DNA from: an uncultured Clostridia bacterium
Lineage (GTDB): Bacteria > Bacillota > Clostridia > Peptostreptococcales > Acidaminobacteraceae
Assembly (NCBI GenBank): GCA_945950065.1
Contig: CAMFGQ010000025.1
Span: 1-14,569 of the forward strand
Reading direction: 5' to 3'
DNA: 14,569 nucleotides
Position 1 is the first letter of the stretch. Every line of letters starts with the position of its first letter. The notes beneath the pieces were generated by a model. It saw only the letters and a program-made list of their open reading frames with translations, searched no databases and had not been told where the DNA came from. This document shows positions 5,958-12,551 of the stretch, in pieces. Made by a program: the position numbers and the translations under genes.

Positions 5958-6920
5958 TTACTCCTCCTTTATGTAGTCAACCAATCTTTGACTGACTTTT
6001 GTATAATCATGGCGTACATAGCCCTGAATTACCTCAGTAAAATTGTCTTCGAGAATCTCAACATCTAGGTCCCTAAAGTACTCTCTGTCTCCTTCGGTAT
6101 AAAGGATTGGTAGGGCTCCTTCTTTTTCGTAGGGTTTTCTTTCTTCTTCATCCAGGTGAGTATGACTCACAAGGATTGCATCAAAAATAGGGTCCTCAAG
6201 ATGATCATAGATGGCACGAACATGATCGCCCACACTATAACCATCGGTTTCACCAGGTTGTGTCATGACATTGGAGATGTAGACACACTTTCCTTTGCTT
6301 CGAAGAATGGACTCCTTCACTCCTGAAACAAGGAGCGCAGGCAGAACTGAGGTATAGAGACTTCCCGGACCCACAAGGATCAGATCAGCTGCTTCAATGA
6401 CCTCAATGACCTTTCTAAAGGCACGAGGTCGCTCAGGATAGAGATTGACTCTATGAATGGGGCTATTCATCTCAATGGCTGCCTTAGGAATCTTAGATTC
6501 TCCTCGAACTGTGGCTCCGTTTTTAAGCTCAGCCACAAGTCCAATGTCTTCTAGTGTCACGGCATACACTTTTCCTGTAATGTTAAAAATAGCAGCACAA
6601 GCACCCAGGGCATTATCCATTCCCCCAGTAATGTCATCCAAAGCAGCCATCATCAGATTCCCTAGGGATTGACCCGACAGGGAGCCTTTATCAAAGCGAT
6701 AGCCCATTAACTGCTCCAATAATTCAGTTGTGTTACTCATGGAAAGAATACAACTGCGCAGATCTCCTGGTGGAAGCATGCCCAAGTCTTTCCGAAGAAT
6801 ACCTGTGCTTCCCCCATCATCTACCATGTTGACTACAGCATTAAGATCTTCCGTGATGTTTTTTAATCCTCGCAGAAGAACGGAAAGGCCCGTACCTCCT
6901 CCGATAATAACGATTTTCAT
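5958..6920 (-). CDS. yvcK: YvcK/GlmR, gluconeogenesis and cell-wall regulator (CofD-like fold)
   Basis: A 320-residue protein of the CofD/YvcK family, close to the B. subtilis length (317). The nucleotide-binding N-terminus IGGGTGLSVLLRGL (6-19), VVNMVDDGGSTG (29-40) and PPGDLRSC (50-57) are intact, as are SGQSLGNLMMAAL (82-94), GPGSLYTS and the C-terminal half with SHTHLDEEE. Known members bind UDP-GlcNAc and link carbon flux (growth on gluconeogenic carbon) to peptidoglycan precursor synthesis; they are not F420 enzymes despite the shared fold. The gene overlaps rapZ by 4 nt (ATGA), the usual arrangement. The gene expected next in most Bacillota, whiA, is missing and replaced by tnaA. Confidence 0.95.
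   Translation of the reverse strand: MKIVIIGGGTGLSVLLRGLKNITEDLNAVVNMVDDGGSTGILRKDLGMLPPGDLRSCILSMSNTTELLEQLMGYRFDKGSLSGQSLGNLMMAALDDITGGMDNALGACAAIFNITGKVYAVTLEDIGLVAELKNGATVRGESKIPKAAIEMNSPIHRVNLYPERPRAFRKVIEVIEAADLILVGPGSLYTSVLPALLVSGVKESILRSKGKCVYISNVMTQPGETDGYSVGDHVRAIYDHLEDPIFDAILVSHTHLDEEERKPYEKEGALPILYTEGDREYFRDLDVEILEDNFTEVIQGYVRHDYTKVSQRLVDYIKEE
5961..5969 (-). promoter_or_regulatory. Strong Shine-Dalgarno of tnaA embedded in the yvcK 3' end
   Basis: AAGGAGGAG on the minus strand encodes the terminal Lys-Glu-Glu of YvcK and also serves as a near-perfect SD for the tnaA ATG at 5954. The yvcK stop codon follows directly, so ribosomes finishing yvcK are delivered to tnaA. Confidence 0.85.
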
Positions 6921-7759
6921 AATTGCTCTCGATCTTGTCGAATGACTGTATATCCTTGTTGAACAAAGTGGTCATGTAAAAGTAGACTAAAGGTTACTGA
7001 TCTATGGCGACCACCGGTACATCCAAGTCCAATGTGGATTGTGTCTCGACCTGTCTTTTGAAATTGCTCCACACAGATGTCCAAAAAAGCCACCAGCTTT
7101 TCGTAGACTTCTTTGGAAACAGAACTATCCATCACATACTCTCTGACTTCTTCATCATGTCCTGTCAAGTGGGAAAGTTCTTCTACATAATAGGGATTGG
7201 GTAGAAAACGCAGATCAAAGACAAAGTCAGCTTCTTCCAACATTCCATTCTTCATCCCAAAGGATTCCAAGATAATCCTAAAATGACTCCCGGGATCATA
7301 TAGACTTGTGATTTTCTTTTTCAATTGGTATTTATTAAATTTGCTCGTATCAATAACCTGATCAGCACTTGTCTTAATTTCTGAAAGGAGTCTTCGCTCT
7401 AGACTGATGGCTTCAGAAGTGCGTCCTGCTTCTTCAAGAGGATGAGCACGTCTTACTTCACGAAAACGATTGAGGAGAACCCGATCACTGGCCTCTACAA
7501 AGAGAATCTCCACATCATAACCCATCTCACGCAGTTTTTCCACGGTGCTAAGAACTTCACCAAAAAACACCCCAAGACGCAAATCCATACAGACAGCCAG
7601 ATTGTTGGGGCCTTCACTCATTCTCTCATAGAGGGCAATAAACTCTTGTAATAAGGTAGGAGGAAGATTATCGATACAGTAAAAACCCATATCCTCAAAG
7701 CTATCCAGTACAGTACTTTTTCCTCCACCAGCCATGCCGGTAATGACTTTAATGGTCAT
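6917..7759 (-). CDS. rapZ: RapZ/YvcJ, RNase adapter-type P-loop nucleotide-binding protein
   Basis: A 280-residue member of the RapZ/YvcJ family. It has an N-terminal P-loop GMAGGGKS (8-15), YCIDNLPPTLL (27-37) and a C-terminal RapZ domain ending in the signature GLGCTGGRHRSV (about 244-255). In E. coli RapZ binds a small RNA and GlcN6P to control GlmS; in B. subtilis YvcJ binds and hydrolyses nucleotides and its role is less clear. The P-loop has Ala-Gly where most homologues show Ser-Gly-Ala, but the G-x4-GK-S core is kept, so binding is probably preserved. The gene overlaps the PHP gene upstream and yvcK downstream by 4 nt each (ATGA), a tightly coupled operon core. Confidence 0.95.
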   Translation of the reverse strand: MTIKVITGMAGGGKSTVLDSFEDMGFYCIDNLPPTLLQEFIALYERMSEGPNNLAVCMDLRLGVFFGEVLSTVEKLREMGYDVEILFVEASDRVLLNRFREVRRAHPLEEAGRTSEAISLERRLLSEIKTSADQVIDTSKFNKYQLKKKITSLYDPGSHFRIILESFGMKNGMLEEADFVFDLRFLPNPYYVEELSHLTGHDEEVREYVMDSSVSKEVYEKLVAFLDICVEQFQKTGRDTIHIGLGCTGGRHRSVTFSLLLHDHFVQQGYTVIRQDREQL

Positions 7760-8490
7760 TCTTCCCCCTTTAAATTGACAATTTTCTTCACATCAAGCCC
7801 CGAAGCTTTTACGCGCTTATAGGCCTCCTCCACAACACCAATGGCATCGGGTGTGTGGGCATCACTGCTTAGAAGAAATTTGACATCAAGATCCTTTATC
7901 TCTTTTAGCTGCTCCGTGGTCAAGTAGTGATGTCTCTCATTGATCTCCAGCATAACGCCACGTTTTGCTGCTTTTTTTGCAATGGGCATAATCTCCACGG
8001 GGCCTTTGTCCCCAGGATGGGTTAACACATCAATGGGGTGATCTAATGCGCGAAGCAAGGCCTCTGTATTACGTCTTGTAACATAGTTCTTACCAATCCC
8101 CAAATATTTATGGAGTGCATTGCTAGCGTGCATCCACAGATCGGATAGATTGCGGATTTTGCTCCCAAAATGATAACCGCATAGCACCAGATCGAATTCT
8201 TCCATTTCTTCTGGAGTAAGATCAATGGCACCGTCAGCGCCTAAAATGTTTGCTTCAATGGAGATGAGAATACGTAAATCAGGAAAGACTTTTCTTGCCT
8301 CTTCTATCTCTTTAAAATAATCTTCTTTTCGTTTTCTTTTCAAGCCAAAATACCCATGGCCCCAACCATGATCACTAATGCCCAGCGTCTTAATGCCCTT
8401 TTCATGGGCGGCACGTGCATTATCCATGACCGTGGCTTTGCCATCGGAATAGATGGTATGGGTATGATAATCAGCTCGTAGTCTACTCAT
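7756..8490 (-). CDS. PHP-domain metal-dependent phosphoesterase
   Basis: A 244-residue protein with the PHP fold (polymerase and histidinol phosphatase domain). Metal-site residues are visible: His9 and His11 in DYHTHTIYSDG, Asp16, His41 in SDHG, Glu79 in IEANIL, His107 in GYHFG, His158 in THPGD, and Asp210/His212 in SSDAHTP. It should hydrolyse a phosphomonoester or phosphodiester using two or three metal ions. The substrate cannot be read from the sequence; the operon suggests a link to cell-wall or sugar-nucleotide metabolism, by inference. A TTG at 8493 gives a longer reading, but GAGGAT at 8496-8501 is spaced correctly for the ATG at 8490, which overlaps the murB stop by 8 nt (ATGAGTAG). 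A PHP gene between murB and rapZ is, from memory, common in Clostridia. Confidence 0.9.
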   Translation of the reverse strand: MSRLRADYHTHTIYSDGKATVMDNARAAHEKGIKTLGISDHGWGHGYFGLKRKRKEDYFKEIEEARKVFPDLRILISIEANILGADGAIDLTPEEMEEFDLVLCGYHFGSKIRNLSDLWMHASNALHKYLGIGKNYVTRRNTEALLRALDHPIDVLTHPGDKGPVEIMPIAKKAAKRGVMLEINERHHYLTTEQLKEIKDLDVKFLLSSDAHTPDAIGVVEEAYKRVKASGLDVKKIVNLKGEE

Positions 8491-9388
8491 CAATGATCCT
8501 CAACTCTGGGGTAAGTTCAACCCCAAACTCTTCTTTGACTCTGCGCTGGACGATACGGATTAAGGTTCGTACATCCTCGCTGGTGGCTTCCCCTGTATTC
8601 ACAATAAAACCACAATGTTTAGAACTGACTTGTGCACCACGAAATCGTAGTCCCTTGAGTCCAGCATCCTCAATCAGCTTCCCCGCATAATATCCCGGTG
8701 GACGCTTAAAGGTACTGCCTCCACTGGGGAATTCCAGTGGTTGTTTCGACCAACGACGTATGGTAAAGTCATCAATTTTGCTCCAGATCTCAGGATAGTC
8801 TCCCTGAGTAAGTTTCATTTCTACTTCAAGGATAAGAAGTCCTTCTCGTTGTGCAAGGGAGTCTCGATAGCCAAACGCCATCTCTTCACAACTTTTTCTG
8901 TGATAGTTTCCCTGCTTATCGAGAAGAAGCACGGAGGTCACCACATCCTTCAGTTCGCCATCATAGGCACCAGCGTTCATGATGACTCCTCCGCCAAGGG
9001 TTCCAGGAATTCCTGAAGCAAACTCAAGTCCACTTAATCCCTTAAGAGCAGCTTTACGGGCAAGTACCGATAGGTCCATACCTGAGTCGCAAAGAATGGT
9101 ATCTCCTTGAATGTTGTAGGAAGAATAGTTTGAAGCAAGCTTTAAAATAACTCCTGGAAATCCTTCGTCGCGAAAGAGTACATTGCTTCCATTTCCCAAA
9201 ACATAATAAGGGATCTTTTCTTCATAGAGTGTTTTAACCAGCTTCTGTATCTCTTCTTTTGTTTTGGGGAGAAGCAGAAGCTTGCAAGGTCCTCCTAGCT
9301 TGAAGGAGGTATGTTTGCTAAGTAGTTCATCTCTTTTATAGTCAATGCCTTCTTGATCAAGAAAGCTTAGTAGGTCATCCATTTTCAT
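8483..9388 (-). CDS. murB: UDP-N-acetylenolpyruvoylglucosamine reductase
   Basis: A 301-residue flavoenzyme that reduces UDP-GlcNAc-enolpyruvate to UDP-MurNAc with NADPH, the second committed step of peptidoglycan synthesis, in the cytoplasm. Motifs include KHTSFKLGGP (25-34), the FAD-binding LGNGSNVLFRDEG (64-76), SGIPGTLGGGVIMNAGAYDGE (125-145), PSGGSTFKRPPGYYAGKLIE (221-240, Ser225 the expected proton donor) and the C-terminal PELRIIDE with Glu295 as probable catalytic acid. The motif set is the short, type II form. The frame stays open upstream to 9604, but that extension is not MurB-like and lies mostly before the promoter at 9426-9454. From 9388 the protein has normal family length; the AGGAG SD (9402-9406) is 13 nt away, a little long. 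An alternative ATG lies at 9382. Confidence 0.93.
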   Translation of the reverse strand: MKMDDLLSFLDQEGIDYKRDELLSKHTSFKLGGPCKLLLLPKTKEEIQKLVKTLYEEKIPYYVLGNGSNVLFRDEGFPGVILKLASNYSSYNIQGDTILCDSGMDLSVLARKAALKGLSGLEFASGIPGTLGGGVIMNAGAYDGELKDVVTSVLLLDKQGNYHRKSCEEMAFGYRDSLAQREGLLILEVEMKLTQGDYPEIWSKIDDFTIRRWSKQPLEFPSGGSTFKRPPGYYAGKLIEDAGLKGLRFRGAQVSSKHCGFIVNTGEATSEDVRTLIRIVQRRVKEEFGVELTPELRIIDE

Positions 9389-9425
9389 TAAAAAGGGTAG
9401 ACTCCTTTCATCATCATTACTCTCT

Positions 9426-9454
9426 AGTATACCCCAAGGGGAGAGGCTTGAAAA
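9426..9454 (-). promoter_or_regulatory. Promoter of the murB-PHP-rapZ-yvcK-tnaA-dsdA operon
   Basis: On the minus strand, -35 TTTTCA (9454-9449) and -10 TATACT (9431-9426) are 17 bp apart. The transcript would start near 9419, leaving a leader of about 30 nt before the murB ATG. I see no convincing promoter, attenuator or leader peptide further down the operon, including before tnaA. Confidence 0.68.
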
Positions 9455-9538
9455 GTAAGGAGGGGGCAGAGAGTTCCATGGATTATGCCTGTCTTTCAAA
9501 TCTTTCCGTAGATTTCTTGGCATCTCATCTTTAAAAGC

Positions 9539-9567
9539 TTTATCTTCTCTCTTTTCTATCGTATAAT
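9539..9567 (+). promoter_or_regulatory. Promoter of the lipid kinase gene
   Basis: -35 TTTATC (9539-9544) and -10 TATAAT (9562-9567) are 17 bp apart. The predicted transcript start near 9574 falls right at the SD AGGAGG (9575-9580), so the untranslated leader is only about 15 nt. Box sequences and spacing match the promoter at 474-502. Confidence 0.75.
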
Positions 9568-9589
9568 GAGCGTCAGGAGGATTTGATCC

Positions 9590-10468
9590 ATGAAAAGAAT
9601 ACATATTATCTATAATCCCAAAGCAGGTCGAAGCCTTAGGGATATGGGGGAAGAATTGGGTCTAGAACTCTTAAAGCGAGGTTATCAGGTTTCCCTCTAT
9701 CGTACCCAAGCTCAAGGAGATGCTACACGAGAAGCAAAAGAGCGGTGTAATGCACAAGATGTGGACATCCTTTTGGCAGTAGGGGGTGACGGAACCCTCA
9801 ATGAAGTCGTCAACGGAATCTTCCAAGCAGAGCAACAATTACCCCTTGCTCCCTTTGCTGGTGGTACCGCCAATGATTTTTGCACTTTCCTTAAGTTGCC
9901 CGAGGAACCCTGGGACTATGTCCATCATCTCCACAGAAGAGCTAAAAGTCATATGATAGATATTGGTAAGGTAGAAGATCGCTACTTTATCAATGTTCTC
10001 GCCAGTGGTATGCTCTCCGAGGTGGCCCATAAGACCGATACACAACTCAAAAACATTCTTGGATCCTTTGCCTACTATATGGAAGGCATCAAGGAATTCA
10101 TTACACGTGGACTCTACAACAAAATCGCCCTACAGAGTGACGATTACCACTACAATGGTGAATATGTGGTCTTTATGGTCAGTAACTCAAGGACCATTGG
10201 AGGATTTAAAAACCTCTCTCCCGATGCCAGCATCAATGATGGTTATCTCAATGCTCTACTCATTAAAAAAGCTCCGTTTAAGAGCTTAGTGGAGATTGCC
10301 ATGAACCTTGATCAAGGTGCCCATGTAGATAATCCTTATGTGGATTACTTTACCACCAACAAAATCCATCTGGTGACTGATACCCATATGGATGTGGATG
10401 GTGAGCATCTGGAGTTAACAAATGCAACGGTTGAAGCTCTTCCTCGAGCTCTTGAATGTATTTTTTAG
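9590..10468 (+). CDS. Diacylglycerol/lipid kinase of the DagK/YegS/BmrU family
   Basis: A 292-residue soluble lipid kinase. It shows YNPKAGR (8-14), the ATP-binding AVGGDGTLNEVVNG (63-76), FAGGTANDFCTFL (89-101), the second-domain strand GEYVVFMVSNS (190-200), NDGYLN (216-221) and MDVDGEHLEL (267-276) with catalytic-site acids Asp270/Glu272. Family members phosphorylate diacylglycerol, sphingoid or related lipid alcohols at the inner membrane, often recycling diacylglycerol from lipoteichoic acid or phospholipid turnover. The substrate here is not resolved; DgkB-like activity is most likely. The ATG has a strong AGGAGG SD 9 nt upstream. The gene is transcribed alone, divergently from the murB operon, and ends at a terminator overlapping its stop codon. 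Confidence 0.92.
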   Translation: MKRIHIIYNPKAGRSLRDMGEELGLELLKRGYQVSLYRTQAQGDATREAKERCNAQDVDILLAVGGDGTLNEVVNGIFQAEQQLPLAPFAGGTANDFCTFLKLPEEPWDYVHHLHRRAKSHMIDIGKVEDRYFINVLASGMLSEVAHKTDTQLKNILGSFAYYMEGIKEFITRGLYNKIALQSDDYHYNGEYVVFMVSNSRTIGGFKNLSPDASINDGYLNALLIKKAPFKSLVEIAMNLDQGAHVDNPYVDYFTTNKIHLVTDTHMDVDGEHLELTNATVEALPRALECIF

Positions 10469-10494
10469 CATCTCATATAGGAGATGCTTTTTTT
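10467..10494 (+). terminator. Rho-independent terminator of the lipid kinase gene
   Basis: An 8-bp stem, AGCATCTC (10467-10474) with GAGATGCT (10481-10488), with a 6-nt loop and seven T residues. The first two stem bases belong to the stop codon. Confidence 0.93.
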
Positions 10495-10503
10495 ATGGAA
10501 AGG

Positions 10504-10530
10504 AAAAGGAGTAGCCTCCTGGACTACTCC
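10504..10530 (-). terminator. Rho-independent terminator of the 48-residue zinc-ribbon gene
   Basis: On the minus strand, GGAGTAG (10530-10524) pairs with CTACTCC (10514-10508) around a 9-nt loop, followed by TTTTCC. The stop codon TAG is the end of the left arm. A stem placed exactly here on the minus strand supports the small gene being real. Confidence 0.78.
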
Positions 10531-10670
10531 ATGTTCTTTCTTGTGTACAGTAGAGTAAACTCTCTATCGACTTCGATATCACAGTCTCTACATAATTGGT
10601 TTTTATTTATGGGCTTTTCGTTTTTACATTTGGAGCAAAGTCCAAAGTCTGCATAATTTACTTTGTTCAT
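10524..10670 (-). CDS. 48-residue four-cysteine zinc-ribbon microprotein
   Basis: A short gene on the minus strand encoding 48 residues. Two CxxC pairs, CSKC (12-15) and CRDC (27-30), are separated by 11 residues, the layout of a zinc ribbon or zinc knuckle; the tail (DIEVDREFTLLYTRKNME) is charged and likely helical. AGGAGA at 10675-10680 is a well-spaced SD for the ATG, and a terminator begins at its stop, so it looks like a self-contained unit. Such proteins can be nucleic-acid- or protein-binding adaptors, but nothing in the sequence says which, and I do not recognise a named family. A plus-strand reading over the same bases (10456-10656) lacks these signals and starts inside the lipid kinase gene. 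Confidence 0.75.
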   Translation of the reverse strand: MNKVNYADFGLCSKCKNEKPINKNQLCRDCDIEVDREFTLLYTRKNME

Positions 10671-10725
10671 GATGTCTCCTTTCTGCAAAGTTACTTGCTA
10701 AGAATCTTATCTCATCTGCAAGTTT

Positions 10726-10754
10726 ATCCTATCATACTTTCATTTGGATTGCAA
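10726..10754 (-). promoter_or_regulatory. Tentative promoter for the zinc-ribbon microprotein
   Basis: On the minus strand, TTGCAA (10754-10749) and TAGGAT (10731-10726) are 17 bp apart, each four of six to consensus. Just upstream lies a small dyad, ATGAT-gtat-ATCAT (10757-10770), that could be an operator. Apart from this, the 10671-10824 gap shows nothing I can support, and no clear terminator for the TadE-like gene. Confidence 0.35.
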
Positions 10755-10824
10755 ATATGATGTATATCATGCATAATCCATCTGTTTAAGGCGCGTATAT
10801 GCATGTTTTGTTCTTTTTCTTGCA

Positions 10825-11253
10825 TTATCTGCAGATGCTACAGGGAACCAAATGAGGAACACTCTTCTTGATTACAGGGCGTAGACTCTTTTTCACCGTA
10901 GGACAGGACGGTAAATGATACATGCTTCCATAATCAGTAATAAAGACAATTTCCTCCAGAGGATGAGCGAAGCCATTTTCCACGTAGGGGAAGCTCTCTT
11001 CTAAAAAACCGAAGACGTTAAAGGTATACTTCTTCTTCACCTCCATCAGGGAACTATGGAGTTTTTCTGAAAAGTCCCCCTCACTCAGATAGCGATCATT
11101 TTCCTCCAGGACAAAAAGAGTAGCCTGCTCAAATCCCATACGCTGAACATGATAACCATAGACCACCCCGAAAAATAACATCATTATAACAAGAAAAAGC
11201 GCCGTAATCATGGTGGCCTCAATGCTAAGGCTCCCCTTCTCCCATCTCAACAT
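10825..11253 (-). CDS. TadE-like membrane-anchored pseudopilin-type protein with C-terminal Cys motif
   Basis: A 142-residue protein. The N-terminus, KGSLSIEATMITALFLVIMM (6-25), is the TadE-like pattern: a short basic tail, a Ser-Ile-Glu-Ala segment and one long hydrophobic helix that would sit in the membrane with the rest outside. The C-terminal 35 residues hold His113, Cys117, Cys138 and Cys141 (Y-H-x3-C...P-C-x2-C), which could bind a metal; from memory similar ends occur in other Clostridial TadE-like proteins and in some extracellular nuclease-type proteins. The start overlaps the upstream DUF5702 gene by 29 nt, with an AGGAGG SD 11 nt before it. It probably works with that protein at the cell surface. 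No Tad ATPase, prepilin peptidase or TadB/C gene is visible here, so the partner machinery, if any, is elsewhere. Confidence 0.75.
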   Translation of the reverse strand: MLRWEKGSLSIEATMITALFLVIMMLFFGVVYGYHVQRMGFEQATLFVLEENDRYLSEGDFSEKLHSSLMEVKKKYTFNVFGFLEESFPYVENGFAHPLEEIVFITDYGSMYHLPSCPTVKKSLRPVIKKSVPHLVPCSICR

Positions 11254-12484
11254 AGGACAATCTCCCTCCTATTTCTCTTTCCAAGACAAAAGGTATGATC
11301 TTCCCTTTAAAGCGTAGCTTTTGTTTTCTCTCTACAGCCGTATAGCAAGAGGAAAGCTCAATGTCATAATTGTTCTCCAGTGCTCGTTGCAAGCGCCTAA
11401 AATACATTCCCTTGGGAAGAAGGCCTACCATAATCTTTAAGTACTGAGGATAGGTCCATCCTGTAGAATATTTGCCAACCTTACCAAAGGCAGCAAAACC
11501 TTCTTTTCCCTTGTAAAGAGGTACCTTCTCTCGTTCAAGAATTTTCCTTACATCGGAAACACTCTCCGCAGCTGACTTTATAAGGGCAATGGCTGCATAA
11601 AGTCTAGGTTCTCCCTTACATAGGGAAAGGATTTTGTCTTTGATGGTTGGATTAAGATAGCACTCTGCCATATTTAAAATAAACCTGAGTCCATAAAGCT
11701 CTGCCTTGATTAAGGTACGTTGACTACCTTGATCCTCCAATCCCGTCAACAAATACTCACATCGCAAGCCCTCAATCTCTTTCTTGGTCATGGAATAGCC
11801 TAAATATTCCACAGCATAGTCTGCTAGAGCATAGCTTCCAAGGAGATTCAGCACATCATAGCGAGACAGTGCTTCATAAAATTCTTCATACTTTTCCCTA
11901 ACCCCATCATCTAGAACAAAGATGGGATTGATCTTCTCCAATGCCTCTTTATCCATCTCCAGGACATATTTTTTCAGCTGCTCAAGGCTTATGCCTTTTA
12001 ATTTTACATAGGGTTGCATGGCAACAACTTTGGTAAAAAAGTTCAGTCCTAACTCCTCACTGATCTCACCTTTTTTGGCTTTTTCTATGATGTCTGACAA
12101 TTCCCGATTCAGATCAGAGAGATCAAAGAGTTCTAGATCGAGGCCCATTTTATGCTGGATGAATTCTCCCAATAGATCTTCTGCCCAATAGATACCATCG
12201 CGAAGTTGGGCTTCCTTCATCAAGAGAAGGATACTCTCTTCAAGCACCTCTCTTTCAGAAAGGGGAGCAAGACCTTGACTGTCCTCAAGGGCTAAGAGTC
12301 CCATTTCATTAAATAGCTCACGATGATAACCCGATAGCTGATCATCCAAATAGAGATAGTTCTCCGTTCTAACTCGTTGCAGATGAAAATGATACTGCGC
12401 AACATCTGTAAGAATGAGAAGAATGATTAAAAACAGAGGAAGGAGTACACTAAAAAATACCGTAATGGATCCTTTTTCTTTCAT
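11225..12484 (-). CDS. DUF5702-family membrane-anchored extracellular protein (Tad-associated)
   Basis: A protein of 419 residues. Its start, KEKGSITVFFSVLLPLFLII (2-21), continues as a single N-terminal membrane helix, and a segment at about residues 48-67 reads DDQLSGYHRELFNEMGLLAL. This is the pattern of DUF5702 proteins, which are found beside TadE/TadG-like genes in Clostridia. The remainder is a largely helical, charged extracytoplasmic region without a recognised catalytic motif. It lies directly upstream of, and overlaps, the TadE-like gene. ATG codons occur at 12487 and 12484; the SD GGAGGTGA (12488-12495) is better spaced for 12484. Its role in pilus assembly or secretion is inferred from family context only. 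Confidence 0.75.
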   Translation of the reverse strand: MKEKGSITVFFSVLLPLFLIILLILTDVAQYHFHLQRVRTENYLYLDDQLSGYHRELFNEMGLLALEDSQGLAPLSEREVLEESILLLMKEAQLRDGIYWAEDLLGEFIQHKMGLDLELFDLSDLNRELSDIIEKAKKGEISEELGLNFFTKVVAMQPYVKLKGISLEQLKKYVLEMDKEALEKINPIFVLDDGVREKYEEFYEALSRYDVLNLLGSYALADYAVEYLGYSMTKKEIEGLRCEYLLTGLEDQGSQRTLIKAELYGLRFILNMAECYLNPTIKDKILSLCKGEPRLYAAIALIKSAAESVSDVRKILEREKVPLYKGKEGFAAFGKVGKYSTGWTYPQYLKIMVGLLPKGMYFRRLQRALENNYDIELSSCYTAVERKQKLRFKGKIIPFVLEREIGGRLSYVEMGEGEP

Positions 12485-12502
12485 CATTCACCTCCCATTT
12501 TG

Positions 12503-12511
12503 ATTGTATCA
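12503..12511 (-). promoter_or_regulatory. Extended -10 promoter of the DUF5702/TadE-like pair
   Basis: TGATACAAT on the minus strand fits an extended -10 (TGnTACAAT). The region 17 bp upstream lies in the hydrolase terminator and has no good -35. The predicted start near 12496 would coincide with the SD, leaving a leader of about 10 nt. Confidence 0.5.
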
Positions 12512-12515
12512 GCGC

Positions 12516-12548
12516 AAAAAAAGAAGAGGTCTTTTCAACCTCTTCTTT
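12516..12548 (-). terminator. Rho-independent terminator of the alpha/beta hydrolase gene
   Basis: On the minus strand, AAGAAGAGGT (12547-12538) pairs with ACCTCTTCTT (12530-12521) around a 7-nt loop, followed by T residues to 12516. It directly follows the hydrolase stop and precedes the promoter of the DUF5702 gene. Confidence 0.92.
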
Positions 12549-12551
12549 CCA

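Noticed and set aside
5988..6007. TTGACT and TATAAT on the plus strand within yvcK, as an antisense promoter
   Set aside because: The spacing is only 8 bp, and no hexamer resembling a -35 lies at the proper distance.
5955..6100. Internal promoter or leader peptide for tnaA
   Set aside because: Weak -10-like strings occur on the minus strand but without a matching -35, and only 3 nt separate yvcK and tnaA.
545..6920. An F420 biosynthesis locus suggested by CofE-like and CofD-like proteins
   Set aside because: The CofD-like protein is clearly YvcK in its rapZ context, and the CofE-like gene is transcribed alone on the opposite strand.
9389..9604. N-terminal extension of murB, open in frame for 72 further codons
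   Set aside because: The extension has no MurB similarity, runs upstream of the operon promoter at 9426-9454 and would give a protein far longer than the family.
10456..10656. Plus-strand 66-codon reading frame
   Set aside because: It starts inside the end of the lipid kinase gene, has no SD, reads through that gene's terminator and is antisense to the better-supported zinc-ribbon gene.
10671..10824. Tiny reading frames of 10-12 codons on either strand
   Set aside because: None has a ribosome binding site and the sequence is A+T rich, so they are expected by chance.
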